DNA of 64,000 nt from Eutypella sp. D-1 (taxonomy: Eukaryota > Ascomycota > Sordariomycetes > Xylariales > Diatrypaceae): assembly GCA_023313575.1 (NCBI GenBank), contig JAJTTP010000011.1, positions 1 to 64,000 of the forward strand, written 5' to 3'. Below, one piece after another: positions 35,201 through 45,788 of the stretch. The translations under genes and the position numbers were made by a program. The notes beneath the pieces were generated by a model. That model was not told the DNA's origin. It saw only the letters and a list, made by a program, of their open reading frames with translations, and made no database searches. Numbering within the stretch: position 1 is the stretch's first letter; each line of letters starts with the position of its first letter.

Positions 35201-38200
35201 TGCCAACGTCGCGAGAGCCGCCTTCTTGGAGATCTTTATGGGTCGCTCTATCAAATCTAGACCGAAGACTTCCACCTCTGATTCTCCAGCGACGCCGTTC
35301 AGTGTCATGGTCCACAAGTTGCAGGATCTTCTGAGTCGCTCGGAACATTTCGAAGTCAACACGGTTCACCACAACACATTCGATGGGAACCGCAGCAGCG
35401 CCGCATCTATGCTTGGGAAGCAAATTCGACTGAAACTAGTTGCCGATGAGGATTCCGGCATACCGCGTTCATATAGAAACATAATGGTCTCTATCCACGC
35501 GATTGCGACGTTCAAGTCGCTTGACGACTACCTGCGACCGCGTATCAGCCTTCATGATCGACCTCGCGGATCTAGGCCTCGTGATGGGCTTTCTAGGGCG
35601 CTGGCTGCTATGGCTGGTTCCCGGGGTCTTCCTCCTGCTGGACGACTCGCAGAGCAGTTGGCAGATTTCGCTGCCAGCCCAGGCCCCCCTCCTCCGGTAC
35701 CCGCGCAGGCATCTTCTTCTCGATCCGCTAGGAGATCCAAGTCAAATCAGCCAGATCAATCCGAGTCGTCCTCGGCGCCAAACCCGGCCCCATCGTCCGC
35801 CCGAGAGAAAGCCGTCCTCCGTAGGTCGTCACGACGGCAACCACCCCCTGCCAACGAGTCTCGGCCTTCGCCACCGCCTCCGCCGCCTCCGCCCGAGGAA
35901 GACGATGATCTACGAGATGCGTTAGAATGTGCTGATGAGAAGCAAATGACCGATGATGACGAGGGAACTGATCTCCCTGATACTAGCGGTGCTCTCGATG
36001 CTATCGTGGGTGACCTCGACGAAGAGATGGAAGACGCACCCGCACCTGATCCGACAGCGGTTAATATGGAGATTGCCGCGGGGGGGAAGATCACTGCTAG
36101 GAAGGAGGATGGCACCCGTGTGCCAACGCCAGCACAGAGTGGGCAGTCAAGTTTGCCCAGTCGAAGCGCGCAACCCCAAGCTCCTGCCGCGCAGCAGCCG
36201 GTGGCTGTGTCCACTCCTACGCCTGCACCGTCAAGCTCTTCTCGGCCTCTGTCGTACGCCGCCGCGATCCAGGCTGTGCCTCAAGACTGGCACATAGAAT
36301 TCAGTCTTGATAACCGAGTGATCGGAAATGAGACGACGATCTATCGAGCCGTCCATAGCACTTCCTCTAGCCCTGATGACCACCTCAGTCGCAGCGTCTG
36401 GTCCGCCATCCACCCGATCAAATTCCGCCGTGTCCCCGGACCACCACCGGCGGAGTCTATCGGTTTCGCGTCATTACCCGACACCTCAGCTGACGTTAAC
36501 GGAGTGCCTGCATCCCTAGCTAACCACCCTACCACAGCTTCGATCCTCCGATTGCTGAACATCCTTCATGCGCTAAACACTAACATTGAAGATATTTTGG
36601 TGGAGGATAAGAACGCGCTAAGACTGAACGTGGAACCTCTCTCACAATTCGTGAACACTAAACTCACGGCAAAGCTTAACCGACAGCTCGAGGAACCTCT
36701 TATCGTTGCAAGCAACTGCTTGCCCGGATGGAGTGAAGACTTGGCTAGACTATATCCGTTCCTGTTCCCCTTCGAGACCCGCCACCTGTTCCTCCAATCG
36801 ACGTCCTTCGGTTACGCTCGATCCATGAGTAGATGGCAAAACGCTCAACAGGAGGACACCAACCGGCGTGATCGCCGAGACGACCGACCGTTCCTGGGCC
36901 GCCTTCAGCGTCAGAAGGTGCGTATCTCGCGATCGAAGATACTTGAATCGTCTATCAAGGTCATGGAGCTGTATGGAGCTTCCCAGAGCATCCTCGAAGT
37001 GGAGTACTTTGAGGAGGTGGGTACCGGCCTCGGCCCGACTCTGGAATTCTATTCAACCGTCTCGAAAGAGTTTTCCAAGAAGAACCTCAAGCTCTGGCGC
37101 GAGATGGACTCCAATGATTCGGAGGAGTTCATAAGCGGACCCAACGGCCTCTTCCCCCGCCCCTTGAGCGATGATGATTCCAAGGGCGTGGAGCAGACCA
37201 TCCAGCTTTTTAAAACTCTTGGGAAGTTTGTCGCTAGATCCATGATCGATTCACGTATCATCGACCTCAACTTTAACCCTATCTTCTTCCGCATAGGGGA
37301 TGGCTCTTCTGGAGTCAAGCCCTCTCTCGGTGCTGTCAAGGTCGTTGACCCGGGTCTGGCGAACTCACTGAAGCACATCAAGAAGTTTGCGTTGGCGAAG
37401 AAGGAAATCGATGAAGATCCCAACCGGGCCCCGGTACAAAAGGTGGCCGATACGGAGCGCATTGTCGTTGACAATATCACGATCGATGACCTTGCCCTAG
37501 ACTTCACTCTTCCCGGATATCCCGAGATCGAGCTTATCCCTAACGGATCACACATCTCGGTAACAATCGATAACGTCGAATCTTACCTCGACAAGGTCAT
37601 CGACATGACACTGGGACGTGGCGTGAAGCGCCAAGTAGATGCCTTCCGTACGGGCTTCTCTCAGGTCTTCCCTTACTCTGCCCTTAGTGCCTTCACGCCT
37701 GATGAACTGGTGACATTATTTGGTCGCGTTGAGGAGGATTGGTCCCTGGAGAGTAAGTTGCACCCGCCCCTTTGTCTATTTCTAAGGTAATCGGACTAAC
37801 CACTCCCTTCGTAGCTCTAATGGACTCCATCAAGGCCGACCACGGCTTTAACATGGACAGCAAGACGGTGAAGAATCTGCTGCAGACCATGAGCGAGCTT
37901 ACGCCCAGTCAGCGCCGCGACTTCTTACAGTTCACCACCGGTAGCCCCAAACTCCCTATCGGAGGTAGGTTCTCCGCTACTTATTTACTTCTAGCTCTTC
38001 TGATTATTAACTTTCTGCAGGTTTCAAGAGTCTGACGCCCATGTTCACGGTTGTCTGCAAGCCCAGCGAGGCGCCCTACACGTCTGATGACTACCTCCCG
38101 AGCGTCATGACCTGTGTCAATTACTTGAAGCTTCCCGACTACACCTCGATCGAGATCATGAAGAAGCGGTTATTCACCGCCACCAAGGAGGGTCAAGGTG

Positions 38201-38217
38201 CCTTCCACCTGTCTTAG
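32270..38217 (+). CDS. UFD4: HECT-type E3 ubiquitin ligase, Ufd4/TRIP12-like
   Basis: Five exons, join(32270..32616,32680..32780,32851..37752,37815..37964,38021..38217), give 1,898 aa. Ufd4 ubiquitinates ubiquitin-fusion substrates and N-degron proteins for the proteasome. The N-terminus is basic and Ser-rich with NLS-like RRSKRQK and RKKGK. An Asp-rich block ([14 protein letters not shown]) precedes [12 protein letters not shown] and the armadillo-type helical region ([39 protein letters not shown]), the usual Ufd4/TRIP12 start. A second acidic block, a Pro-rich linker and the HECT domain follow: [61 protein letters not shown]. The catalytic cysteine is C1865 in [16 protein letters not shown], followed by the terminal AFHLS. 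All phases close; introns are 56-70 nt. The start codon follows a long C/T-rich leader. Confidence 0.93.
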
Positions 38218-40028
38218 CTGCTCCATTACAACATGCCCAGGTCTCTTTATCAAATAAAGGTTCAGACCTGCGTTGAAGTCCACTAGCGCACAGATTGGCG
38301 CACTACCTAAATTAGAGACTTCGCCAATACGAATGGATGATTATCCTATCCATTTAACATTTTCTTTGCCAAGATCATGACCATTAAGGGGCGTCCGGTC
38401 TTCTCATAATTTCGTGTACATTTTGCCGATCGGTTTCTCACCTCACCCTTTTCCACTCGATCATAATGCTATCCACTACATTGTTACTTTTTAGACGCCA
38501 TTATAACTGGCATTCGTATCATGAAGGGGCCCACTGAAGGGACGACGCAAATGCAGTGGAAGCAACATTGGTCTCTTTCTCCCCCTCCCTGCTGCATGGG
38601 CGGTTGTTAAGGTGTTATTAGGCTTCGGGGGTGGGGTGAATTGAGAGAATGAATGAATGATGCCGAGCGGGAATATGCGGATCTTCTGCTAAAAACTGGT
38701 GGCGAGAAAGGTTCTCACAAGAAAAAAAAATTACAATACAATCAAACCAAAACAGCAGAAAGAGCAGGGAGAAAGGGGGGGGAAGATGTATTCCTCGCCC
38801 TCCTCCCCTCGGCTCCCACCACTTGTTTGACCAGCACTATGCTGCGGGAAAATGAAACGAAACGGAACGAATGAAATGGAGCTTCGCTGCGCCGGTTTTC
38901 TTTTTTTCTTTTTCTTTTCCCAAGTCTTTTTCTTGCTGCGGTAGATAGATTGGTCAATTCGTTGTCGCCAAGCTTGTGTGTAATAAAAAAAAAAGGGGGC
39001 ATCCATCCAATTCACCTGCTTATAATAATTTCTTGCTGCTCCTGTTGTGTGCTTGATCTCCCGGGCCGGGCCGGGCCTTGCTGTGCTTGTGCTTTTATTT
39101 GTATACGCCTACTTAATCCGAAAACATATTCTACGTAGGTAGGGAGGTAGGGAGGGAGGTAAGATGCTACTGCGCTCTGGACCAACATTACTAGCAGTCT
39201 GCTCCTAGCTCTGTCGATAAGAGTCTTCCTTGTATTGTATTGTGTTGTGTTGTGTTGTGTTGTGTTGTCTCGTCCATCGTGCTGCCGAGTTGTTATCTTC
39301 CGCTTGGTTTGGTTTGTTTTGACTGTTCGACAACAGGACAGGAATTAAAATAAGGAAGGATAAAAGCTCCTTGATCTGAGCCCAGTATGAAGTATTCCCT
39401 GGCGGAGACTTATTGCTGCTGCTGTTTCGGCGGCTCAAGTGTATGTATGGGTAGGTGTATATATTGTGCCGTTGTTAGATAAGTAAGAAGCTAGGTAGGT
39501 TAGGCAGGCGGTGTTTGGTCTTGATGGTATAGGGTATGGTATATGTCACGGTACGGTCTGGGGTACCTATGGCTCTGGTCATGAGCCAGTGCAAGCGGTC
39601 AGTTGCTCGAGCTGACAATCGTTCTACTTTCGTAGTGTAATGGTATCGGTCTTGCACTCCGTGCCATCACAGTATAACCCCTTGTCAGATAGAGTGCACA
39701 ATGGTTGTTCATAGGGAGTGGGCGGGATCTCGAGTACGATCCGAAATATATCGTATATATTGGTGTTGAACCCAAGTCTGACCAGGCCGCAAGATGTGTT
39801 CTGGTCGGCAAATATGTATTATCTTAAACATGTACGTGTTCTGCTAAGTACTGATTCTACTATTTGTATCCAAGAAGAAGCGTCGACCCTTTTCCCTGGG
39901 TCTACCCCGCATCCGTAAATCTCTCTCTCTCTAAGTCAGGCTGTTTACATAGCAGGAGAAAACAAAATCATACATCGATGTATCCTTTCTTCTTTTCCCG
40001 CTCGGGGGAGGAGGTCACGGGCGGGCGG
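38218..40028. other. Convergent intergenic region, UFD4 to alpha/beta hydrolase
   Basis: These are the 3' regions of two convergent genes. The interval contains a TTGTG repeat at 39235-39268 and a tRNA-like degenerate structure around 39,634-39,755 (see findings). Open frames at 38653-39138 are low-complexity and not supported. Confidence 0.5.
39235..39268. repeat. TTGTG/TTGTA pentanucleotide repeat
   Basis: About six tandem TTGTG-type units on the plus strand. Confidence 0.85.
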
Positions 40029-41324
40029 TCAGAGCTTGGGCCCATCCGGTTTCTTGTTCCGCGCGGGCGGCTTGCCGACGCTGTTGACGAAGCGCTCGCT
40101 AAGGGTGGTCTTCTCGCGGACGGGGCGGCGGGTCCACTCCTCGTACTCGCGCTCGGCGGCGCGCCAGCGGTCCATCTCGCGGGAGATCCAGGAGGCGGCG
40201 TGGTCGGCGCAGAGGCCGGGGACCTCCATGGGGAAGAGGTGGCCGCGGCCTTCGACCAGGACCTCGGCGACGCGGCCGGCGGCGACACCGCCGCTGCCTC
40301 CCCCGCCGGTCCCGCACAGCGCGAGCTTCTCGCGCCGCGCCTCCGGCGCGCTCAGCTCGCTGGTGCCCCCGAACACCCACAGCACCGAGGGTCGCACGTG
40401 CGGCAGGTTCGTCAGCACCACGGACCCCTCGCTCCGGTAGAACAGGAAGGGGTTCGCCAGGTCGACGCGCTCGCTCACCGCGGGGTCGAAGTCCGGCGCG
40501 CCCTCGCGGTCCACACTGCCGTCCTCCCGCACATACGGCCATAGCGGCCGGAAGAACGTGAAGACCTCCTGGTGCTTCGTCGTGGTCAGCGTTACCTGGC
40601 CGGGGGGGTCCGGATCGGGGACCAGCTGGGTAGGCGTGTCGCGGATGGCGTTGGCGCACCAGGCGTCGAGCACGCGTGGGTCCCAGGCGCCGTAGAAGGG
40701 CGAGCGGCGGAAGGACTCCTCGGCGGCGCGGCGCGAAGGCCAGGTCTCGCGGCGGAAGGTCGAGGACCGCGTGGGCCCGACGCCGGCGCCCATGCGCCGG
40801 AACGTAAAGTGCGTGATGACGGGGTCGAGGAGCACGAGGGTGGTCAGCAGGCGCGGGTGCATTAGCGTCAGGTGGGTCAGGATGTTGCCGCCGAAGGAGT
40901 GGCCGACGCCGATCAGGGGCCGCGGCATCTCCGCGCGGAACACGTTGGTCATGTGCAGCAGGTCGCGCGTGTGGTCGTGCCAGCAGGGGTCGTCGCCGAG
41001 CAGGGCTTCGTTGAGCACGCCGCTGCGGCCCTGGTTCGCCACGTCGGCGATCCAGATGCCCCGGATCCGGAACCCGGAACCCGGCGCCCGCGACCGCGCG
41101 TGCAGCTCCGCCCACAGCGCCTCGTACAGCTCCTTCGGGAACCCGTTCGCGTGCGCCCCGATGATCGTCACGTCCCCGGGCTGCGGCGATCGGTTGTCTA
41201 ATGGTATGTACTGCTTGATGTGGATGTGCAGCACGTCCTCCTGCGAGTTCGCCGTCGCGCGCGGGAACTGCCGCACGTGCTGGCTCGGGATGACGTGTTC
41301 CCGGATCTCGAAGGGGAACGTCAT
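40029..41324 (-). CDS. Alpha/beta hydrolase with peroxisomal-type PKL C-terminus
   Basis: A single exon of 431 aa. ATG at 41324 (TFPFEIREHVIPSQH) is the first ATG of the frame; the frame is open upstream but only with near-cognate codons. Conserved elements are IIGAHANGFPKELYEALW (54-71), IWIADVANQGRSGVLN (90-105), WHDHTRDLLHM and the nucleophile elbow GVGHSFGGNILTHL with Ser143. HLFPMEVP near the C-terminus plausibly supplies the catalytic histidine. The last residues are G-P-K-L, and PKL is a PTS1-like tripeptide. Fungal proteins of this form are often annotated as toxin-biosynthesis hydrolases by resemblance to the Alternaria AKT2 type, but many genomes keep such a gene outside any cluster. 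None of its neighbours here is a secondary-metabolism gene, so a peroxisomal acyl-CoA or ester hydrolase of primary metabolism is more likely. Strongly GC-biased third positions. Confidence 0.8.
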   Translation of the reverse strand: MTFPFEIREHVIPSQHVRQFPRATANSQEDVLHIHIKQYIPLDNRSPQPGDVTIIGAHANGFPKELYEALWAELHARSRAPGSGFRIRGIWIADVANQGRSGVLNEALLGDDPCWHDHTRDLLHMTNVFRAEMPRPLIGVGHSFGGNILTHLTLMHPRLLTTLVLLDPVITHFTFRRMGAGVGPTRSSTFRRETWPSRRAAEESFRRSPFYGAWDPRVLDAWCANAIRDTPTQLVPDPDPPGQVTLTTTKHQEVFTFFRPLWPYVREDGSVDREGAPDFDPAVSERVDLANPFLFYRSEGSVVLTNLPHVRPSVLWVFGGTSELSAPEARREKLALCGTGGGGSGGVAAGRVAEVLVEGRGHLFPMEVPGLCADHAASWISREMDRWRAAEREYEEWTRRPVREKTTLSERFVNSVGKPPARNKKPDGPKL

Positions 41325-43151
41325 GTTTGTGGTGTGGGATGGTGTAGTTCGGCTTGCGTGATAGTCCTTTGACAATGAATTTTTTTTTTATACCCTTTCG
41401 AAATGAAGGTAGAGAGAAAGGAGTGATATCAGATGAGATTAGGTAGGGTAGGTATAATAGATGAATTAGATAATAATGCCGGGAGTTATAGATATGCAGG
41501 CCGTCCAGCTAAGGATAAGCAAGGCTTAAGAAGTAGCCTTTCCGTGGAAAACTTCTTTTTTTCTTCAGCGGATGCGATCTGCAGTCCCTTGCATCATGCA
41601 ATGTCGTCTACCTGATACTTGGTGCTTCCCTCCCTTTTTCAAGGAGACCAACGGAAAAGCCGTCCGGGGCTGGTTGGTAGGTCAGAAGGTGAAATAAGAT
41701 GGTTACACGGGTCCTCTTTTCGTCCGCCCGGGGCTTGGGGAGAAAAAGGGGGAAGAGTGAGAGAGAGAGGGAGAGAGGCAAGGCAAACCTTGGAACACAG
41801 CCTTCCTTGCTAACTGCGCAGGTCGGACAGTATCTATCGACTTCGCGCCGTCCCTTGTTAAGATTGATATCGGTGTTGGACTTTAGATAGCCAATGAGCA
41901 CAGCACAGCCGATAGCCTGGTTTGGGAGGGATGATTCAACTTTCTAGACAGCTGGACGTGGGTAAGCAAGCAGGCGGTACCTGGGTGATGATGATGTCCT
42001 CGCCGCCACGGGCTTGGCAACGTTCACCGGGTAAGTGAAGGCGGATAGAGTGAGTACAGAAGAAGTGAGACCGGCATTGGCGGAGGCAGAGATAGGAGAC
42101 ATACAAGAGACATATAAGAGACAGAAACACGTAATGCTCACTTTGAAACTCTCCAGTCACATGTGTTATGTTCTGTCTACCGACTGCAGACTACTTAAGT
42201 AGACGTGTTGAGTAAAAAAAGGTAACTATCTACAAACTCGTGGATGTACACTTTATATATGTATTCACATGAGATGCGACATGACATGGGAGGTATCCGA
42301 TACTCGTACCCCAACCCTCGAGTCGCGATCAACTAACTTACCTACCTACATTAACCTAGGTACCCGCTCGTGGACCCTGGGTAACTGCCTCGGCAGTAGA
42401 AAACCGCCGGGATATTTCTATCCCCCATTAAGTTGCGAAGGGACTTTCCCTTGCCCACGGATCCTCCCATATCCAGCTCACAGGTACCCCCAAATTCCGG
42501 TAGGCTACCTAGCAGGCTAGGGACCATCGGGATCAGGTACCTAGCCTAATCTGGTGTAGCTACTTGGCAGCGAGCTCATCCGGCATTGGATATCGGAGTT
42601 GTTGCGTTGGAGTGGGAGCCAACAGCACAGCTGGACAGCCTAGGAAGTACCCGTTCTCCGACTAGGTCCAGATGTACTTAAGTACTTCGTACCCTCATGT
42701 TGTAGTTGCATGTGAGTATGCCCGCATGTAGATATGCATATAAAGGATGACAATTAATTGTTTATGCACTTGACGCGAACAAGCTGGATTCACTGGGCTC
42801 ATTTGCATTCCAACCGTGTCGAGTTGCGCGCGCATCGCCACTTTATAGTACCTATAGTACTCCGCAAATACCTAAATAGATCACTGCCTGTCCCCATTAA
42901 TGTAGGTACCTGCCTACGTGCCTGCTTAACATCCTTCCTTGATCCACAAGCTAGAAACAGGCCGTATTGTGTGAATCATCAAACTACCTACGGAAGACCT
43001 ACTCAAACTCAACTGTTCTACTCTTTCTTTGGACGGATTCCGACGGAATAACTGTCATTTTGTCATTCGCAAAGACGCAAAAGCCTTTAAGATCAGGAAA
43101 GGAAGAAGTCGACTGTCGGGGTTCTACAGGGGGGGCATCATCTTCTTAAAA
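41325..43151. other. Divergent intergenic region
   Basis: This is the promoter region shared by the hydrolase (-) and the PUA/ASCH-like gene (+). A GAGAGAGG tract lies at 41,757-41,778. CCTAGGTA words cluster at 42,335-42,360, 42,505 and 42,535. No gene is supported. Confidence 0.55.
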
Positions 43152-45788
43152 ATGCCCGTGCAAACCCGAACCCGTGCCGACCCGTCTGCAAAGAAAGTGT
43201 ACACCGCGGCCGACCCGGCACCCAAACAGCAGCACTTCCCACCCCGCCGGCGTCAAATAAAGACATATGGTCGTCCCAGGAGTTCCCGGAAGACCATGCA
43301 GCAGGAAACTCTTACGCAAATGAACTTCGTCTCACAAGAGGCCCAGTATATCGACCTGGACACTGAAGACGAAGACCAAAACGGTGATGAAGAAGCCACT
43401 GATATCGACCCCCCCGAAGATGAGGTGGTGGAGAAACCCAAGTCCAAGTCTAAGCCTAGCAGTAGCAAGGATAGCAGGCGGAGGACCATGGGCGATCAAC
43501 TTGATCCCGTCCAGAAATCCAGGAGTAGCAAGCGCAGGAAAACTATGGGCGACACTCCATCTATGAGCATCTCGAGCAGTTTTCACACTCAGACTCTAAC
43601 CCAGTTCCTCTCGAATAAGGATGAGGATGAGGAGCCCTTGCTGATTGATGACTCTGAGGCGGAGGCCGACGATGATTTCGGTCTCGTCATGGAAACCCCG
43701 ACAAAGCCAAGAGACGGCCGACCACCCTCGGAGGTTGGCGAGGCAGCGTCTGCGAACAACCAACTAGACCAGGCCACAGGCTCACAGCGGTCTAAGCTTG
43801 CTACACCTAAACGCACAACCAAAACCGAGATACCGTCTTCGGAGTCTCCCGCCATCACCCCGATGTTGATGCGCTATAGCCCTCTGGGCAAGCGTAAGTC
43901 ACCGCTCCAGGGAAGATCCACAAATGTCGACGCACTCTCGCCCATACTCCGGAGTGCCCACAAGAGGTCAAGAGATTTGGTCATCCAGGACACCTATAGC
44001 ACGGTGGATAGTTCTCCCACAACCGTCGGCACGCCGACCCCGAAGGCAACGACCAAGTTCGGCACGCCTAAGAGGCTTCGCTTCGAGATACCCGATAATA
44101 AGGAGAACATCACTCCAGGTAGAACGAAGCCCAAGAGCCCGAAGCCCCTGAGGAAAACGCCAGCTAGGCCGCCGCTGCGCGAGGTTCCCGACTCTGATGC
44201 AGAGGACGAGGAGAGCGTCGCTGCGTTTGATACGGATGCCGAGGTGAGCGAGTCCACGGACGTCCCTCCCGAAAGCCCAACTCCCCTGCGCAGGGCTGCG
44301 GAGCCGGAGTCCTATTACGGTCACATAGGCGAGGAGACCCAGGCGGAGATCCTTTCATCCGATCACCTACAGGATCGAGACCCCGAGCCTGAGCCTGAGC
44401 CTGAGCCTGAGAACTCCACGCCGAAAGCAGCGTCGAACAGCGCCGTTATGGAAGCAGTGGCGGAAACACCGTCGAAAAGTTCCCGCTTAGAAATTCCCGA
44501 GCACGATGCCCCCGCGAACCCGATTGTGGAGGAGTCACCCATCGCCGCACCATCAGCCGCAGCTGCAGACGAAACCGAAGAGTCAGGCATGACACAGGGG
44601 CCCGCCGATACACAATACACACAAGGCCTGGAGAGCCAGCGCTTGTCGCTCGAGGACATACACGCTATGGGACCGCAGACGCTGCGTTCGGATATCATGG
44701 TGTCCCTGCACCCCGAGCACCTGTCCAAGATCGTGGACGGGACCAAGAACCACGAGTTCCGGGTGTGGAAGATCCCCGCGGAGGTGTCGCGGGTGTGGCT
44801 GTACGCGACAAAGCCGGTCAGCGAACTGCGGTACATGTGCGTGTTCGGGCCGCCCAAGGCGCCGGGCGAAGTGGAGGACGAGCAGGGGGCCGGCAACCGC
44901 GCGTTCAACCACGGCAAGACTGTCAACAAGTATGCGTACGAGGTCCTGCAGGTGTACGAGCTTAATGACCCCGTCTCCCTGCAGGAAATGCTCCGCAAGG
45001 GCTGGGTCAAGGGCGCCCCGCAGAAGTACAACTATGTCCCGCCGGCCGTCGTGGGGGCGCTCACGGCGAATTTGCGCTGCGCGCTGTTCGCGGACGGTGA
45101 GGAGGCGGAGGCGGAGGCAGTGGAAGCGGTGGAGGCGGATGTGGACGCCGTGCCGCCGACAGGGGGTCCGCCCGCGAGCAGTGCCATGCACGTCACTGAG
45201 TCTCAGGAGATTAGGGAACAGATCCAGACCGACGTCGCGTACTCGACGCAGCATCCCTCATCGGACCTCGGCCATCTGGAAGCAACGGCGGCGGCGGTGG
45301 AGGACGAAGAGGAGGACGAGATCATCCCCTCGAGCCAGACAGACCTGCCCCGTAAAGGACCTTCGCCGAAGCGCGGCGCTAGAAATGCCGCCAGCCTCGG
45401 CGAGGAGGCCAGCGGCGGGGGGACTTTCGCGAAGCCATCGCTCCCGAACACCTCCCCCGCGACGCAGGGCCAGGGCCGGGGCCAGGAAATTCAGAGCCAG
45501 AGGCGCAGTCAAAGGGAGAGGGAGAAACAGAGCAGCTACGTCCGCCCCTCGCAGGCGACGACCGTGACGCAGATGTCGTCGAGCCCCGCCGGGGACCGAC
45601 GTACAGATGGCGGCGACGGTAGCGGTAGCGGGAGTCGACACCACCAAAACCACCACCATCACCACCACTCGCTCCGGTCCTCCCAGTTCCTCACCCGCAG
45701 CCAGATGCTGCCGGATAGCCTGCTCAACGATGAGACCCGCGAGCCGCCACCCATCATCTGGGACTCGGCGGACGAGGAGTCGGACTGA
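43152..45788 (+). CDS. Large disordered protein with C-terminal PUA/ASCH-like domain
   Basis: A single exon of 878 aa from ATG 43152 (AAAAATG context). The frame stays open upstream only through non-ATG codons. Residues 1-490 are charged and disordered, with basic patches (PPRRRQIKTYGRPRSSRKT; SRSSKRRKTMGD), acidic stretches and a (Glu-Pro)n run near 415. Two short motifs are each duplicated: TLTQ followed by a hydrophobic residue (ETLTQMNFVS; QTLTQFLS) and RR(R/K)TMGD (twice). A folded region at about 498-646 includes SDIMVSLHPEHLSKIVDGTK, NHEFRVWKIPAEVSRVWLYA, KPVSELRYMCVFG and KYAYEVLQVYELNDPVSLQEM. Its I-x-x-G-x-K-x-x-E-x-R pattern resembles ASCH/PUA-like RNA- or modified-base-binding domains. 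The C-terminal tail is His-rich (about residues 835-850) and acidic (SADEESD). A nuclear role is inferred from composition only; function unknown. Confidence 0.72.
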   Translation: MPVQTRTRADPSAKKVYTAADPAPKQQHFPPRRRQIKTYGRPRSSRKTMQQETLTQMNFVSQEAQYIDLDTEDEDQNGDEEATDIDPPEDEVVEKPKSKSKPSSSKDSRRRTMGDQLDPVQKSRSSKRRKTMGDTPSMSISSSFHTQTLTQFLSNKDEDEEPLLIDDSEAEADDDFGLVMETPTKPRDGRPPSEVGEAASANNQLDQATGSQRSKLATPKRTTKTEIPSSESPAITPMLMRYSPLGKRKSPLQGRSTNVDALSPILRSAHKRSRDLVIQDTYSTVDSSPTTVGTPTPKATTKFGTPKRLRFEIPDNKENITPGRTKPKSPKPLRKTPARPPLREVPDSDAEDEESVAAFDTDAEVSESTDVPPESPTPLRRAAEPESYYGHIGEETQAEILSSDHLQDRDPEPEPEPEPENSTPKAASNSAVMEAVAETPSKSSRLEIPEHDAPANPIVEESPIAAPSAAAADETEESGMTQGPADTQYTQGLESQRLSLEDIHAMGPQTLRSDIMVSLHPEHLSKIVDGTKNHEFRVWKIPAEVSRVWLYATKPVSELRYMCVFGPPKAPGEVEDEQGAGNRAFNHGKTVNKYAYEVLQVYELNDPVSLQEMLRKGWVKGAPQKYNYVPPAVVGALTANLRCALFADGEEAEAEAVEAVEADVDAVPPTGGPPASSAMHVTESQEIREQIQTDVAYSTQHPSSDLGHLEATAAAVEDEEEDEIIPSSQTDLPRKGPSPKRGARNAASLGEEASGGGTFAKPSLPNTSPATQGQGRGQEIQSQRRSQREREKQSSYVRPSQATTVTQMSSSPAGDRRTDGGDGSGSGSRHHQNHHHHHHSLRSSQFLTRSQMLPDSLLNDETREPPPIIWDSADEESD

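Noticed and set aside
40099..41115. 338-codon minus-strand frame overlapping the alpha/beta hydrolase
   Set aside because: Alternative register of the same GC-rich exon, giving only Arg/Pro/Ala-rich low-complexity sequence.
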